A stretch of 64,000 nucleotides of DNA from Brevibacillus humidisoli (GCF_020923435.1 NZ_CP087263.1:3925970-3989969); one strand, 5' to 3'. Shown: positions 38,762 through 48,657, counted from the stretch's first letter. A program made the numbers and translations. Notes: a model not told the origin generated them from the sequence alone.

Positions 38762-39742
38762 CTAATAGAGATGACAGGCCACTTTGTGTCCCGGCTTCAC
38801 CTCCTTCATCACAGGGCGAACCTGGCGACACTCAGCAAACGCATGCGGACAGCGCGGATGGAAGGCACACCCCTGCGGCGGACGCTCCGGACTGGGCACG
38901 TCACCCTGCAGGACCACCCGTTCCTTTTTTTGGCGCGGGTCGGGTATGGGAATCGCCGACAATAAGGCTTGTGTGTATGGATGGAGCGGGTCCGTGTACA
39001 GACTCTGCTTATCGCTGATCTCGACCAGCCTGCCAAGGTACATCACGCCGATCCGGTCGCTTACGTGTTTGACCACACTTAGGTTGTGGGCGATGAAGAG
39101 GTAGGTGAGCTGAAAGTCTTGCTGCAGGTCCTGCAGCAAGTTGAGCACCTGCGATTGTACCGATACGTCCAGGGCAGAGACCGGTTCGTCGGCTATGATT
39201 AACCTTGGCTTCAGGGCAAGCGCCCGTGCGATGCCGATCCGCTGACGCTGCCCGCCGGAAAACTCGTGCGGGTATTTGTAATAAGCATCCTCTGGCAGTC
39301 CTACTTTGCTGAGCAGTTCACATACTTCCTGCTTCAGTTGGCTTTCGCTCTGGCCGGTGTAGTTGCGTATTGGTTCGGAGATGAGACTGCCGACCATCAT
39401 TTTCGGGTTCAGGGAAGCGTAGGGGTCCTGGAATACCATCTGCATATCTCGACGAATCAAGCGCAGCTCCCGCCCCTTTAGTTGGGTAATCTCTTTGCCT
39501 TGAAACGTAACCGTTCCGTCCGTCGGTTCGGTCAGGCGGAGGATGCTGCGCCCAGTCGTCGACTTGCCACAACCGCTCTCGCCGACAAGCCCGAGCGTCT
39601 CACCGTACGCCAATTCAAACGAGACATCGTCGACCGCTTTTACATCTCCGATTTTCCGGCGGAAAAACCCGCCGCGAATCGGATAATAAGTTTTCAGGTT
39701 CTTTACTTCCAGCAGATAGTTGGGCGTGGACGAACGGTTCAT
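38762..39742 (-). CDS. oppF: oligopeptide ABC transporter ATPase OppF-type
   Basis: A 326-residue ATPase: Walker [19 protein letters not shown] signature EFSGGQRQRIGIARALAL, Walker B LIIADEPVSALD and the OppF/DppF C-terminal domain (HPYTQALLSAIPIPDPRQKKERVVLQGDVPSPERPPQGCAFHPRC). That cysteine-rich tail is typical of oligopeptide importers. It overlaps oppD by 4 bases (ATGA). Confidence 0.95.
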   Translation of the reverse strand: MNRSSTPNYLLEVKNLKTYYPIRGGFFRRKIGDVKAVDDVSFELAYGETLGLVGESGCGKSTTGRSILRLTEPTDGTVTFQGKEITQLKGRELRLIRRDMQMVFQDPYASLNPKMMVGSLISEPIRNYTGQSESQLKQEVCELLSKVGLPEDAYYKYPHEFSGGQRQRIGIARALALKPRLIIADEPVSALDVSVQSQVLNLLQDLQQDFQLTYLFIAHNLSVVKHVSDRIGVMYLGRLVEISDKQSLYTDPLHPYTQALLSAIPIPDPRQKKERVVLQGDVPSPERPPQGCAFHPRCPHAFAECRQVRPVMKEVKPGHKVACHLY

Positions 39743-40758
39743 GTGCGGGCCCCCGTTTCCTTGGCGGGATAGCTCTCTCTGTATAACAGGCAGCGCACCT
39801 GGTGGTTTCTGCCGACATGGGCCAACTGTGGATCAAGCTGATAACAGTCTGTCTTCGCCTCCGGACAGCGACCGGCAAAACGGCAGCTGGTGCGTGGCAT
39901 CCGCTTCAGAGATGGGACGATGCCCCCGATCGAATCCAATCGGCTGCGATCCTCATCCAACCGGGGAATCGCTTTTAAGAGCTGGCGCAGATAGGGATGC
40001 TTGGGGTCGTGAAAAATGTCGTCCACTGCTCCCTGCTCCACGATCTGACCGGCGTACATCACGATCACTTCATCAGCCATCTCTGCGACCACACCCAAGT
40101 CATGCGTGATCAGCAGGACGGACATGTCGCCCGCTTGCTGAACCTGTTTGATCAGTTCGAGGATTTGAGCCTGGATGGTCACATCCAGGGCAGTCGTCGG
40201 CTCATCGGCGATCAATAGCTGGGGGTTGCAGGCAATCGCCATAGCGATCATCACCCGCTGCCGCATCCCTCCGGATAACTGATGTGGGTATTCGTCGATT
40301 ACCTTTTCAGCACGGGGTATCCCCACTTGTTTGAGCAATTCAACACTTTTCTTTCTCGCTTCTCTCTTGCCAATATTCTGATGATTCAAAAGACATTCCT
40401 GGAGTTGAAAGCCGATCGTAAATACGGGGTTTAGTGCCGTCATTGGCTCTTGAAAGATCATCCCGATCTCCATCCCGCGAATCCGGTTCATCTCCTCTTG
40501 GGACAGACAGGTTAATTCCTTGCCTCGGAATAGGATCTCGCCTTTGGCGATTCTACCCGACTCACTCGGCAGAAGGTTCATGATCGACAGGGCCAAGACG
40601 CTTTTTCCACAGCCCGACTCCCCAACAATACAGACGATCTTGCCGGGTTCCACCGTGAGAGAGACGTCATCTACCGCGTTGTAAAAACTGCCGTCGATGG
40701 CAAATCCGGCATGAAGATGTTTTACTTCAAGCAGTAAGTTAGTCGATGTTGCCGCCAT
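39739..40758 (-). CDS. oppD: oligopeptide ABC transporter ATPase OppD-type
   Basis: A 339-residue ATPase: Walker [18 protein letters not shown]-loop [10 protein letters not shown], signature [17 protein letters not shown], Walker [15 protein letters not shown] and the C-terminal oligo_HPY region ([26 protein letters not shown] with [12 protein letters not shown]). First gene of the operon with a long leader of about 165 bases and a good promoter at 40928-40956. Confidence 0.95.
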   Translation of the reverse strand: MAATSTNLLLEVKHLHAGFAIDGSFYNAVDDVSLTVEPGKIVCIVGESGCGKSVLALSIMNLLPSESGRIAKGEILFRGKELTCLSQEEMNRIRGMEIGMIFQEPMTALNPVFTIGFQLQECLLNHQNIGKREARKKSVELLKQVGIPRAEKVIDEYPHQLSGGMRQRVMIAMAIACNPQLLIADEPTTALDVTIQAQILELIKQVQQAGDMSVLLITHDLGVVAEMADEVIVMYAGQIVEQGAVDDIFHDPKHPYLRQLLKAIPRLDEDRSRLDSIGGIVPSLKRMPRTSCRFAGRCPEAKTDCYQLDPQLAHVGRNHQVRCLLYRESYPAKETGART

Positions 40759-40910
40759 GTTTCACCTCTTCCTCTGTCATACCTGCACAATTTCATACAT
40801 AAGGAGTACGCACCAAGGAGAGAGCCATCGATCCCCCATCTCAGCGATGACGACGATCGATTTGGCAGAAAAGGAAGGACAACCAGAATGGTAGAAAATG
40901 ATGGATGTAT

Positions 40911-40956
40911 TAGATTTTTTTATCTAAATTATTACAACACCTTCCATCTCTGTCAA
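40911..40956 (-). promoter_or_regulatory. sigma-A promoter and operator-like palindrome of opp operon
   Basis: TTGACA (40951-40956), 17 bases, and extended -10 TGTAATAAT (AATAAT at 40928-40933). A palindrome TTAGAT-N7-ATCTAA lies immediately after the -10, where a repressor could block initiation. The leader from here to 40758 has no recognised riboswitch. Confidence 0.6.
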
Positions 40957-41051
40957 TCTCAAAACGGAATATTCAGTAAATCTTTTACTTTGTCTTACAT
41001 TTTAAACAGATCGTGTCCGTAATCAGATCAACATCCGGATTGTAACGAATA

Positions 41052-41086
41052 TCAAAAAAACCACACCTGAATCATGCAGGTGTGGT
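41052..41086 (-). terminator. intrinsic terminator after the SLH glycosidase-like gene
   Basis: CCACACCTG and CAGGTGTGG (41061-41086) with a 6-base loop are followed by TTTTTTTGAT on the minus strand, about 22 bases past the stop. Confidence 0.92.
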
Positions 41087-41108
41087 CGTGTAAGAATCTC
41101 GCATATAC

Positions 41109-44100
41109 TTATGTTTCGTTCAACAGACGGTACAGGGCGACGACATACACAGCTCGGGTTGTCGGTTGGCCGGCTTCAAACTTTTCGTTCAGCGGATCGA
41201 TCAACCCCAGTCCGACTACGTTGCGTATGGAAACGGCTGCCCAGTCGGGCCAGCTATCCTGATCAGCAAGCTGGACCGTCGTCGACGGCTTCGTCCCGAT
41301 CAATCGATCGAGAATCACCGCCGCCTCCGCCCGGGAAACAGGCTGATCGGAGCGGAAGGTTTTGTCTGGATATCCTTTCACCAGTCCTTTCGCTACCGCC
41401 GCCTGTACAGCACCCTGTGCGTAGGCAGGGATCGCATCCTTAAAGCCTGGATTCGGCTTCTCCGGCAGTTTCCATCCGTATACGCGGGCCAGCAAGGTGA
41501 CGTACTGTGCCCGGGTCAGCGCTACTTCCGGGCCGAAAGCGTCTGCGGTCAGTCCCTTCACGTACCCCTGGTTGTACATCGTGGTGATCTCTGCCTGAGC
41601 CGGATGATTGACGATATCCATAAACGGCAGATTGGACGGAATATCCAAATAATACGGAATGTAGGTACCATACGCATTTAGCTGATAGACCCAGTTGCCG
41701 TCAGGATCCATCTGGCCAAGCAGTGGATCAAGCGTGTTGGTCTGCTCATTGACGTACAGCAGTCCGATTCCTTTTCGTTTGATCCACTCCTTGGGAGTTA
41801 GCTTTACTGTTACTGGGTGCATCGTGAGTTGGTCGTTCTGCCCCTGTTTATAGGTGACCGCCTCGATGCTGAAGGAGTAGTCAGCCGGCACGTATCCAGG
41901 CAGTTGACGCTTGACAACGGACTGCACGCCAATTCGTCCTGTTTCCAGAAAAGCAGCTGCGCTCTGGAACGAGTATGTCAGGTTGAGCTCTTTCCCCAAT
42001 GAGAGCGTACCAGGAGTATCCGGCTGCACCTCACGGCCCGTCACCTGCTGCTTGGCATCGTACGGGTACAGGAGGGATACTTCGTCAAAGTAGACAGTAC
42101 CACGCTCCGGACGGGTTTCTGTCTCTTCCGGCTTGTTAACCAGATAAATGCTGCGCAGTTTCAGCGGGTGAGGCGCTCCCGGCGGGAAGTAGCCTCTCAC
42201 CTGCCGCCAACCGGTCCAGTCCACTTTTTCAGCCAGGTCGACATAGTGCAGGTCTCCCTTGGCATCAATCACTTCTGCGCGCAGCCAGTGTCCGCTGCTG
42301 TCGCCGTATACCCACAACCCCATGCCAAACGGTTCCCCAGGTATGGTGACAGCCTCAGAGCCGAGCCGTCCGTAGGAGATCCGGACGTCGTCATTTGGCA
42401 CTCCGGCGAAGTTGTACTGCAGCCGGCCGGCCTTTCGCGTACGGTAAAGCGGCTCGCCTTCCCCGCTCAACGTGAATGAACCTGCGTTGTTCAGTGATGC
42501 GGGATGACCGCTGTGGTACGGCCCACTCAAGTTGTCAAACGTAAGCCACGGCAGCTCCCGCTCCCCGATGTTGATCGGTACGGTCTTTGACACGCCGTCG
42601 TAAGAGACCGTCAGAGTGGTGTGGCCTGGTGTGCTGCCAGCTGTCAACCGCAATTGATCATCCACTGTCGCCAGCGGGGAGTTGACGGTTACGTTTACGC
42701 TTTTCGGTGAAGCGGTGATCGTCTGACCGCGTTTTGTCTTCACCTGCACCTGCAGCGGAACCGTCTGACCAAGTGCGACGTTGACCGCCGACGGTACAAT
42801 ACGCAGTTCAGCGACGTCCTTCCCTGTAATCACGTAGACCTCTTTCGTTTTGGTCACGCCGACCGCCGTTGCTCTCAGCGTCAGATTTCCCGCTTTCTTG
42901 GCGGTAAATTTGCTTCCTTCAAACGTACCGGCGTCCGTCGCAGGAACATCCCAGCGGATCTCGGAAGGCTTGATCGTATATGGCAGGTAGTGATTGTCGT
43001 ACGCTTTGGTCGTAAACTCCACCTGTTGGCCAATCAGCACTTCTGACGGGCCGTAGATCTGGAAGTTGGAGAGTGTTCCTGGCGGCGCTGTATTAAATAC
43101 GGCAAGCCCGGTCGGTACCCGCCGCTGGGAACCACCCTTGGGTTGGTTGATTAACGTTGCCTGAGTGTCAAACAGCCGACGGGCGGCCAGCGTGGTCGAG
43201 CCTCCGCCGTCAAAGTTGACAGCGCGCCAGGCGCCTAATTCCACCAGGATCTGAGCCAGTTCCTGCAAGCTGACACCACGGCTGTTGGCACTATCCTCCA
43301 CAGCCACCATGTACAAGGTTTTGCCATCTTGTGAAATCCCGACCGCGGAATGAGCATTTACTCCTTTGACATAGTCATCTGCCCGAAAGCTAGTCAATGC
43401 TTTTCCCTGGTCGACTAATAAGACGTGTCCGCCGACCGCCTGCAGCCAGTCTTTATCGGTCGGTGTTGTCTCATAGTCAACCGTCACACGCGAACCGACG
43501 GGGACGTTTTGCAGCAGGTAATTGGCTGCCGATCCCTGGCCCCAGAGAACGAATCCGTCAACCGGAATCGGAGTGCCCGGTTGATCCACTCGTACCTCGG
43601 TAGCGACTCCGTCTTGAAACACAACCTCCACTACATTTTGATAATTCTCAATCTTGCCCAGGCTTGTTCTGCCAAATGCCGGGGTGTACAGGTTCAACTG
43701 ATCCAAGTGGCTGTATCCTTCACTCGGGTTGTACTTCTCTTTGTTCACTCCCCGCAACGGAAAGCTGGCGCCGTTCTCTGCGGTCACCTTGCCGCTAAAT
43801 CCAAGATGCTCGATATGGGCCACCTTGTCCTCCGTGATGCCGAGACTGTACCAATAGCCGATATGCCCCATCGAGGAGATCAGTTGCTTGTCCTTTAAGA
43901 CAATTCCGAACGGCGCGCCTCGCTTGCTCATATCAAAAAAGTCAGCATTGATCGCCGCTATTGCTCCGCTCTCATTGGCCATCTGTGTCACGTTTTGTTT
44001 ATCTGTCAATAATCCGCCGGTTCCGTACACCGGCTTGACTTCGACGTACTGGTTGCGCAGATCTACTTTGGTCACGTGTACAACCGCCTGCTTGTTTCCG

Positions 44101-44279
44101 TGCGTCTTGGTGTACTTGTAGAGCGTCGTCCCCTCCCCGATCGGTGAACTCCACTGCTCAGTCAAAGGGCCTGTCTTCCCTTGCGCCTCAGCCGCCAAAG
44201 AAGCTGTCGGCACAACCGTCCCCAACGCCAAAACGGAGGCGGTAAGCAGTGACAGCAGTCTATGTAGTCTTCTTCTCAC
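41109..44279 (-). CDS. SLH-anchored phosphodiester glycosidase (NAGPA) domain protein
   Basis: A 1056-residue surface protein. A signal peptide (about 1-30) is followed by an NAGPA phosphodiester glycosidase domain (about 55-395) with IAAINADFFDMS (N111, D113, D116) and AVNFDGGGSTTL (355-363). Then come Ig-like/Big2 domains (about 400-580), a carbohydrate-binding-like beta domain (about 590-740), a linker and three SLH repeats (about 880-1056: FMDIVNHPAQAEI, FKDAIPAYAQGAVQAAVAKG, DWAAVSIRNVVGLGLIDP). SLH domains bind pyruvylated wall polymer. NAGPA proteins remove GlcNAc-1-P groups from phosphodiesters; the real substrate here is unknown. Start is GTG 44279 with GGGAGGGGAG upstream. Confidence 0.88.
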   Translation of the reverse strand: MRRRLHRLLSLLTASVLALGTVVPTASLAAEAQGKTGPLTEQWSSPIGEGTTLYKYTKTHGNKQAVVHVTKVDLRNQYVEVKPVYGTGGLLTDKQNVTQMANESGAIAAINADFFDMSKRGAPFGIVLKDKQLISSMGHIGYWYSLGITEDKVAHIEHLGFSGKVTAENGASFPLRGVNKEKYNPSEGYSHLDQLNLYTPAFGRTSLGKIENYQNVVEVVFQDGVATEVRVDQPGTPIPVDGFVLWGQGSAANYLLQNVPVGSRVTVDYETTPTDKDWLQAVGGHVLLVDQGKALTSFRADDYVKGVNAHSAVGISQDGKTLYMVAVEDSANSRGVSLQELAQILVELGAWRAVNFDGGGSTTLAARRLFDTQATLINQPKGGSQRRVPTGLAVFNTAPPGTLSNFQIYGPSEVLIGQQVEFTTKAYDNHYLPYTIKPSEIRWDVPATDAGTFEGSKFTAKKAGNLTLRATAVGVTKTKEVYVITGKDVAELRIVPSAVNVALGQTVPLQVQVKTKRGQTITASPKSVNVTVNSPLATVDDQLRLTAGSTPGHTTLTVSYDGVSKTVPINIGERELPWLTFDNLSGPYHSGHPASLNNAGSFTLSGEGEPLYRTRKAGRLQYNFAGVPNDDVRISYGRLGSEAVTIPGEPFGMGLWVYGDSSGHWLRAEVIDAKGDLHYVDLAEKVDWTGWRQVRGYFPPGAPHPLKLRSIYLVNKPEETETRPERGTVYFDEVSLLYPYDAKQQVTGREVQPDTPGTLSLGKELNLTYSFQSAAAFLETGRIGVQSVVKRQLPGYVPADYSFSIEAVTYKQGQNDQLTMHPVTVKLTPKEWIKRKGIGLLYVNEQTNTLDPLLGQMDPDGNWVYQLNAYGTYIPYYLDIPSNLPFMDIVNHPAQAEITTMYNQGYVKGLTADAFGPEVALTRAQYVTLLARVYGWKLPEKPNPGFKDAIPAYAQGAVQAAVAKGLVKGYPDKTFRSDQPVSRAEAAVILDRLIGTKPSTTVQLADQDSWPDWAAVSIRNVVGLGLIDPLNEKFEAGQPTTRAVYVVALYRLLNET

Positions 44280-44428
44280 AGTTGTTGCTCCCCTCCCGTT
44301 CCACTCGTTCCTTCTCTCTTTCTCTCATGGTCATCTAGTAAGTATAGACGTACTATCTCCCCTAGTTGTTTCGTTACCGATCAAATTTTTCGTAGGGAAT
44401 TGGTGGGACGCACTCCTTATCTTACCGC

Positions 44429-45889
44429 TCATTGCGAACTTCGTTGTTGTCGGATCAGCACGGACAACGTATGAATGGCTTCCGTCAGTTCCGATTCTTT
44501 CGCGTAAGCATACGAAAGACGGAGATGGTCGGTCGCGTGTCGGTCGTACAAACTTCCAGGATTAAGCAGGATGCCTGCTGCCCGTGCTTTATCGAACAGA
44601 TCTCTCATCCGCACCGGGGGAATCAGCCGCATCCAGATGTAAAAACCACCTTGCGGCTCGGTCCACTCTGCCAGATCGGAAAAGCAGCGCTGTAATGCCT
44701 GCAGCACGATCTCCCTCCGGCGGCGGAGTTGGCTTCTAATGCTCTCCAGATGCTGCTGGTAGAAACCAGTCGCCAGCCATTCGGCAGCCGCCCACTGAGA
44801 GAGCGAACTAGACCCGTAATCGGTCTGCATCTTGATATCTGCCAGCCTCTCCATCACCGGTTCGGGACCGATCAGCCAGCCAATCCTAAGACCGGGACTG
44901 AGACTTTTGGACAAGCTGCCGAGGTAGAGCACCAAGCCGCTGCGGTCGCGGGCCTTCAGCGGCGCAGGTACAGGCTGGTCGATCCATAGTTCGCGGTATA
45001 CGTCATCCTCTACGATCGGCAGACGTTCCGCTTCACAGATTTGCAGTACGTCTGATCTCCGCTCTTCGCTCATTACCAGTCCGGTCGGATTGTGAAATGA
45101 CGGGATCGTGTAAAGCAGACTGGCATTCTGTTTCTTTATGTCTGCCGCCAGACGGTCCACCGCGATCCCTTGTGAATCGAGCGGTACCCCGACCAAACGG
45201 ATGCCGGCCGACTGAAAAAGATGCAGTGAATAGAGGTAGGATGGCCTTTCCAGCAGAGCAGTCGCCCCCTGCTGCAGAATGCCAAGCGAGATCAACTGAA
45301 GGGCTTGCAGCGCCCCGGAGACAACCAGGATCGAATCTGGCGTTGCCCGAATGCCGAAAGAGGCCACATAGCGGCTGATCTGTTCACGAAGAAACAGCAG
45401 TCCTTTTGGCTCTTCGTAACCAAGCGAGTGGATCCGCTCCGGCAGACGTCCCAGGATGTCCGCCATCATCTCATACGGGTATAGCTCTGGAGAGAGTTCC
45501 CCCGTACCAAGGCGAATCATGCCGGGCAGAAACTCGGCTTGATTAATCTCCTGGATAGTCGGCAGATTGGGGCGGTACAGACCAGAGCTAACATACTGGT
45601 TCCAGTCTGGCGGTAAAGCCGATACGGTCCGCCAACTGTTATCGACCACCACGGTTCCACTGCCTGTTTTCCCTTCGATCCATCCCTCGGCGATCAGCTC
45701 GTCGATGGCTGTCACCACCGTGCTGCGGTTGACCCCCATGGCTTTTGCCAGTACCCGCTGGCTGGGGATCCTGCTGCCGACAGGCCATTCACCGCTGGTG
45801 ATTTTTTCTCGCAAGTGATTGATGATCTGCCTGTACAGTGGTACGACAGACGATCGATCCGGTTTCCAATCTGAACGAAACGTAACCAA
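44429..45889 (-). CDS. MocR-type GntR/aminotransferase regulator
   Basis: A 486-residue regulator with an N-terminal GntR winged helix (about 14-80, PLYRQIINHLREKITSGEWPVGSRIPSQRVLAKAMGVNRSTVVTAI) and a fold-type I aminotransferase-like domain. It keeps IPSFHNPTG, VEDDVYREL and SLSKSLSPGLRIG with the PLP lysine. MocR proteins sense PLP or amino compounds and commonly regulate a divergent gene; here that is a LysE exporter. TTG at 45889 (LVTFRSDW) has GGAGGGGATCGG upstream, whereas an in-frame ATG at 45982 has no ribosome binding site. This start is therefore a judgement. Confidence 0.88.
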   Translation of the reverse strand: MVTFRSDWKPDRSSVVPLYRQIINHLREKITSGEWPVGSRIPSQRVLAKAMGVNRSTVVTAIDELIAEGWIEGKTGSGTVVVDNSWRTVSALPPDWNQYVSSGLYRPNLPTIQEINQAEFLPGMIRLGTGELSPELYPYEMMADILGRLPERIHSLGYEEPKGLLFLREQISRYVASFGIRATPDSILVVSGALQALQLISLGILQQGATALLERPSYLYSLHLFQSAGIRLVGVPLDSQGIAVDRLAADIKKQNASLLYTIPSFHNPTGLVMSEERRSDVLQICEAERLPIVEDDVYRELWIDQPVPAPLKARDRSGLVLYLGSLSKSLSPGLRIGWLIGPEPVMERLADIKMQTDYGSSSLSQWAAAEWLATGFYQQHLESIRSQLRRRREIVLQALQRCFSDLAEWTEPQGGFYIWMRLIPPVRMRDLFDKARAAGILLNPGSLYDRHATDHLRLSYAYAKESELTEAIHTLSVLIRQQRSSQ

Positions 45890-46058
45890 CCGATCCCCTC
45901 CTCTCTGCGCTGATCCTTGCACCAACTCCGCACCGTGCGATGTGTGCCGGCCAACAAATAAAGTGGTTGGGTGTGATGCCATCCAATTGGCTGGAGATTT
46001 TTCATCACCCTTCGTTTAGGATGGTAGCAGGGGTTGCTTTGAAAGGAGCGTTTCTGCT

Positions 46059-46679
46059 GTGATAACTGCCTTTTTACACGGCTTTTTGCTGGCACTTGGA
46101 CTCATTTTGCCGCTCGGCGTACAGAACGTCTTTATTTTTAATCAAGGAGCGACACAGCCGCGACTGATCCGAGCGGTGCCCGCGGTCCTGACCGCCACTC
46201 TCTGCGATATGCTGCTGATTTTGTTGGCGGTGTTGGGGGTCTCGCTGATCGTATTGCAAGTCGTCTGGCTGAAGACCCTCTTGTTTGGAGCAGGATTGGT
46301 GTTTTTGCTTTACATGGGCTGGTCCATCTGGCGCTCTCCTGCAGGTGTGTCGCAGGCGGAACGTCCAGAACCGTTTTCGCCACGCAAGCAGATCGCCTTC
46401 GCCGCTTCCGTTTCCCTGTTAAATCCCCATGCGATCATGGATACGATCGGCGTCATCGGTACCAGTTCGCTGCAGTACGACTCACCTGACAAATGGGTGT
46501 TTACCGCCTCCTGCATTCTTGTCTCGTTCATCTGGTTCGTCGGGCTGGCGGTATGCGGCCGGCTGATCGGCCGGTTTGACGGCTCTGGCCGTTGGTTGCT
46601 GTGGATCAACCGTCTGTCTGCGGTGATTATCTGGGGGGTAGCTGCCTATATGGGCTGGCAGCTGCTGGCATCAGCTTGA
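46059..46679 (+). CDS. LysE family amino-acid exporter
   Basis: The only plus-strand gene. It encodes a 206-residue membrane protein with six helices and the LysE/ArgO pattern: GFLLALGLILPLGVQNVFIFNQG near the N-terminus and ASVSLLNPHAIMDTIGVIG in the middle. These proteins export basic amino acids or related compounds. The GTG at 46059 has AAGGAG about 11 bases before it. It diverges from the MocR regulator gene, with 169 bases between, a common pairing that suggests direct control. Substrate is unknown. Confidence 0.88.
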   Translation: MITAFLHGFLLALGLILPLGVQNVFIFNQGATQPRLIRAVPAVLTATLCDMLLILLAVLGVSLIVLQVVWLKTLLFGAGLVFLLYMGWSIWRSPAGVSQAERPEPFSPRKQIAFAASVSLLNPHAIMDTIGVIGTSSLQYDSPDKWVFTASCILVSFIWFVGLAVCGRLIGRFDGSGRWLLWINRLSAVIIWGVAAYMGWQLLASA

Positions 46680-46685
46680 GATACG

Positions 46686-46714
46686 GAAAACGAGGCGCTG
46701 TGCCCAACGCCTCG
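46686..46714 (-). terminator. intrinsic terminator after mnaA
   Basis: CGAGGCG and CGCCTCG (46691-46714) pair across a 10-base loop and are followed by TTTTCCG on the minus strand. It separates the convergent mnaA and lysE ends; in the plus direction the T run is absent. Confidence 0.7.
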
Positions 46715-46747
46715 CATCCACTCTATCGTGATCACATGGTGATTCCA

Positions 46748-47914
46748 TCACCGGCTCGGCAGCCTCTCTACCCCCGGTTGAAACGGGTCCGGAGGGCTCT
46801 GGCGCTTGCCGAAATGGTATAAAATCGCTTCGACGATACGCCGGGAGGCCGCTCCATCTCCATACGGGTTGGCCGCCTTGGCCATCGCTTCGTAGGCGGC
46901 GGGGTCGCGAAGCAGTTGATCAGCCAGATCGTAGACCTGACCTTCATCCGTTCCCGCCAGCTTTAGCGTCCCTGCCTCGATCCCCTCCGGCCGCTCGGTC
47001 GTATCCCGCAGCACAAGCACCGGGACACCAAGCGAAGGAGCCTCCTCCTGAACACCTCCTGAATCGGTCAAGATGAGGTGCGCCCGGCGGGCAAAGTTGT
47101 GAAAATCTAGCGCATCCAGCGGATCGATCAGGTGGATGCGCGGATGATCGCCAAGCACGTCGTAGGCCACTTCCTGTACAGCCGGGTTGAGATGTACCGG
47201 ATAGACGACGGCGATCTCCTCCCAACTCTCCACCAGACGACGTACCGCACGGAAAATACGGCGCATCGGTTCCCCCAGGTTTTCCCGTCGATGAGCGGTC
47301 ATCAGCACCATTTTTTTGCCCGCCACCTGGCTTAGCACAGGATGCTGGTAGTCGCTGCGCACGGTCGTTTTCAACGCATCAATCGCTGTATTTCCGGTTA
47401 TGTAGATCGATTGTTCCGGTTTGTTTTCCCGTCGCAGATTCTCAGCTGCACCAACAGTAGGTGCGAAATGGAGATCAGCCATGACGCCTGTCAGCTGCCG
47501 ATTCATCTCTTCTGGAAACGGCGAGTACTTGTCCCAGGTGCGCAGTCCCGCTTCCACGTGTCCGATCGCCACCTGGTTGTAAAAAGCGGCCAGGCTGGCT
47601 ACAAAAGTGGTTGTCGTATCACCGTGGACCAGCACGATGTCCGGCTTGTTTTCCTTGATCACATGATGGAGGCTGTCCAAAGCGCGGATCGTCACATCGG
47701 CCAATGTCTGCCGTTCCTTCATGATGTTGAGATCAATCGCCGGTTCAATCCCAAAGATCGTCAACACCTGATCGAGCATCTGCCGGTGTTGGGCTGTCAC
47801 ACAGACCAGTGATTGAATCTCTTCCTGATGTCGGTTCAGTTCGTGAACCAGCGGTGCCATCTTGATCGCTTCCGGCCGCGTGCCGAATACGGTCATCACT
47901 TTGATTTGATTCAT
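46748..47914 (-). CDS. mnaA: UDP-N-acetylglucosamine 2-epimerase
   Basis: A 388-residue non-hydrolysing epimerase making UDP-ManNAc for wall polymers. Landmarks are VFGTRPEAIKMAPLV, VLVHGDTTTTF, GHVEAGLRTWDKYSPFPEEMNR, TAHRRENLG and ILTDSGGVQEEAPSLGVPVLVLRDTTERPE. ATG 47914 has AGGTGGAG just before it; GTG three codons earlier is also open. It follows upp immediately (the upp stop lies within the ribosome binding site), so translation is likely coupled. UDP-ManNAc is expected in the secondary wall polymer that SLH proteins bind. Confidence 0.95.
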   Translation of the reverse strand: MNQIKVMTVFGTRPEAIKMAPLVHELNRHQEEIQSLVCVTAQHRQMLDQVLTIFGIEPAIDLNIMKERQTLADVTIRALDSLHHVIKENKPDIVLVHGDTTTTFVASLAAFYNQVAIGHVEAGLRTWDKYSPFPEEMNRQLTGVMADLHFAPTVGAAENLRRENKPEQSIYITGNTAIDALKTTVRSDYQHPVLSQVAGKKMVLMTAHRRENLGEPMRRIFRAVRRLVESWEEIAVVYPVHLNPAVQEVAYDVLGDHPRIHLIDPLDALDFHNFARRAHLILTDSGGVQEEAPSLGVPVLVLRDTTERPEGIEAGTLKLAGTDEGQVYDLADQLLRDPAAYEAMAKAANPYGDGAASRRIVEAILYHFGKRQSPPDPFQPGVERLPSR

Positions 47915-47923
47915 GGTCTCCAC

Positions 47924-48553
47924 CTACTTCGTGCCATAGAGGCGATCACCGGCGTCGCCCAAACCTGGGACGATGTAACCGTGATCGTTGAGATAATCAT
48001 CGACGGCAGCGACGAAGATATCGACGTCAGGATGCTCATCCTGGATCACCTTTACGCCTTCTGGAGCAGCAATCAGGCACATCAGCTTGAGATTTTTGGC
48101 GCCGCGCTGTTTTAGCGCGGTCAAGGCGGCGGCAGCCGAGCCGCCGGTTGCCAGCATGGGATCAATCACGATCAGGTCGCGTTCTTCAATGTCTGAAGGC
48201 AGTTTGACATAGTACTCCACCGGCTTTAGCGTCTCCGGATCGCGGTACAATCCGACATGTCCCACTTTCGCAGCCGGGATCAGCTTGAGTATCCCGTCCA
48301 CCATCCCGAGTCCGGCCCGCAGGATCGGGATCAGCCCCACCTTTTTACCTGCGATCATCTTGGCTCGACACTGGGCAACCGGTGTTTCAATCGTCACATC
48401 CTGCAGCGGCATATCCCGCGTGATCTCATAGGCCATCAGGGTGGCTACTTCGTCAACCAGTTCCCGGAATTCTTTGGTACCCGTATGTTTATCGCGGATA
48501 AAGGTCAGTTTATGCTGGATCAATGGGTGGTCAAACACATAGACTCGACTCAT
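47924..48553 (-). CDS. upp: uracil phosphoribosyltransferase
   Basis: A 209-residue enzyme of pyrimidine salvage (uracil + PRPP to UMP). It has [28 protein letters not shown], the PRPP loop [25 protein letters not shown] and the C-terminal [31 protein letters not shown] precedes the ATG. It heads a two-gene unit with mnaA and has its own promoter. Confidence 0.97.
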   Translation of the reverse strand: MSRVYVFDHPLIQHKLTFIRDKHTGTKEFRELVDEVATLMAYEITRDMPLQDVTIETPVAQCRAKMIAGKKVGLIPILRAGLGMVDGILKLIPAAKVGHVGLYRDPETLKPVEYYVKLPSDIEERDLIVIDPMLATGGSAAAALTALKQRGAKNLKLMCLIAAPEGVKVIQDEHPDVDIFVAAVDDYLNDHGYIVPGLGDAGDRLYGTK

Positions 48554-48657
48554 CGCAACTCCCCCGTTTTTCAGCTTCAGTGTGGTTTGCTATCTCGCTT
48601 CGTACATGCCGCAGACGATCTGGTAAAGAGGGCTGCGGTCTCAACGAAGCTTTTCTT

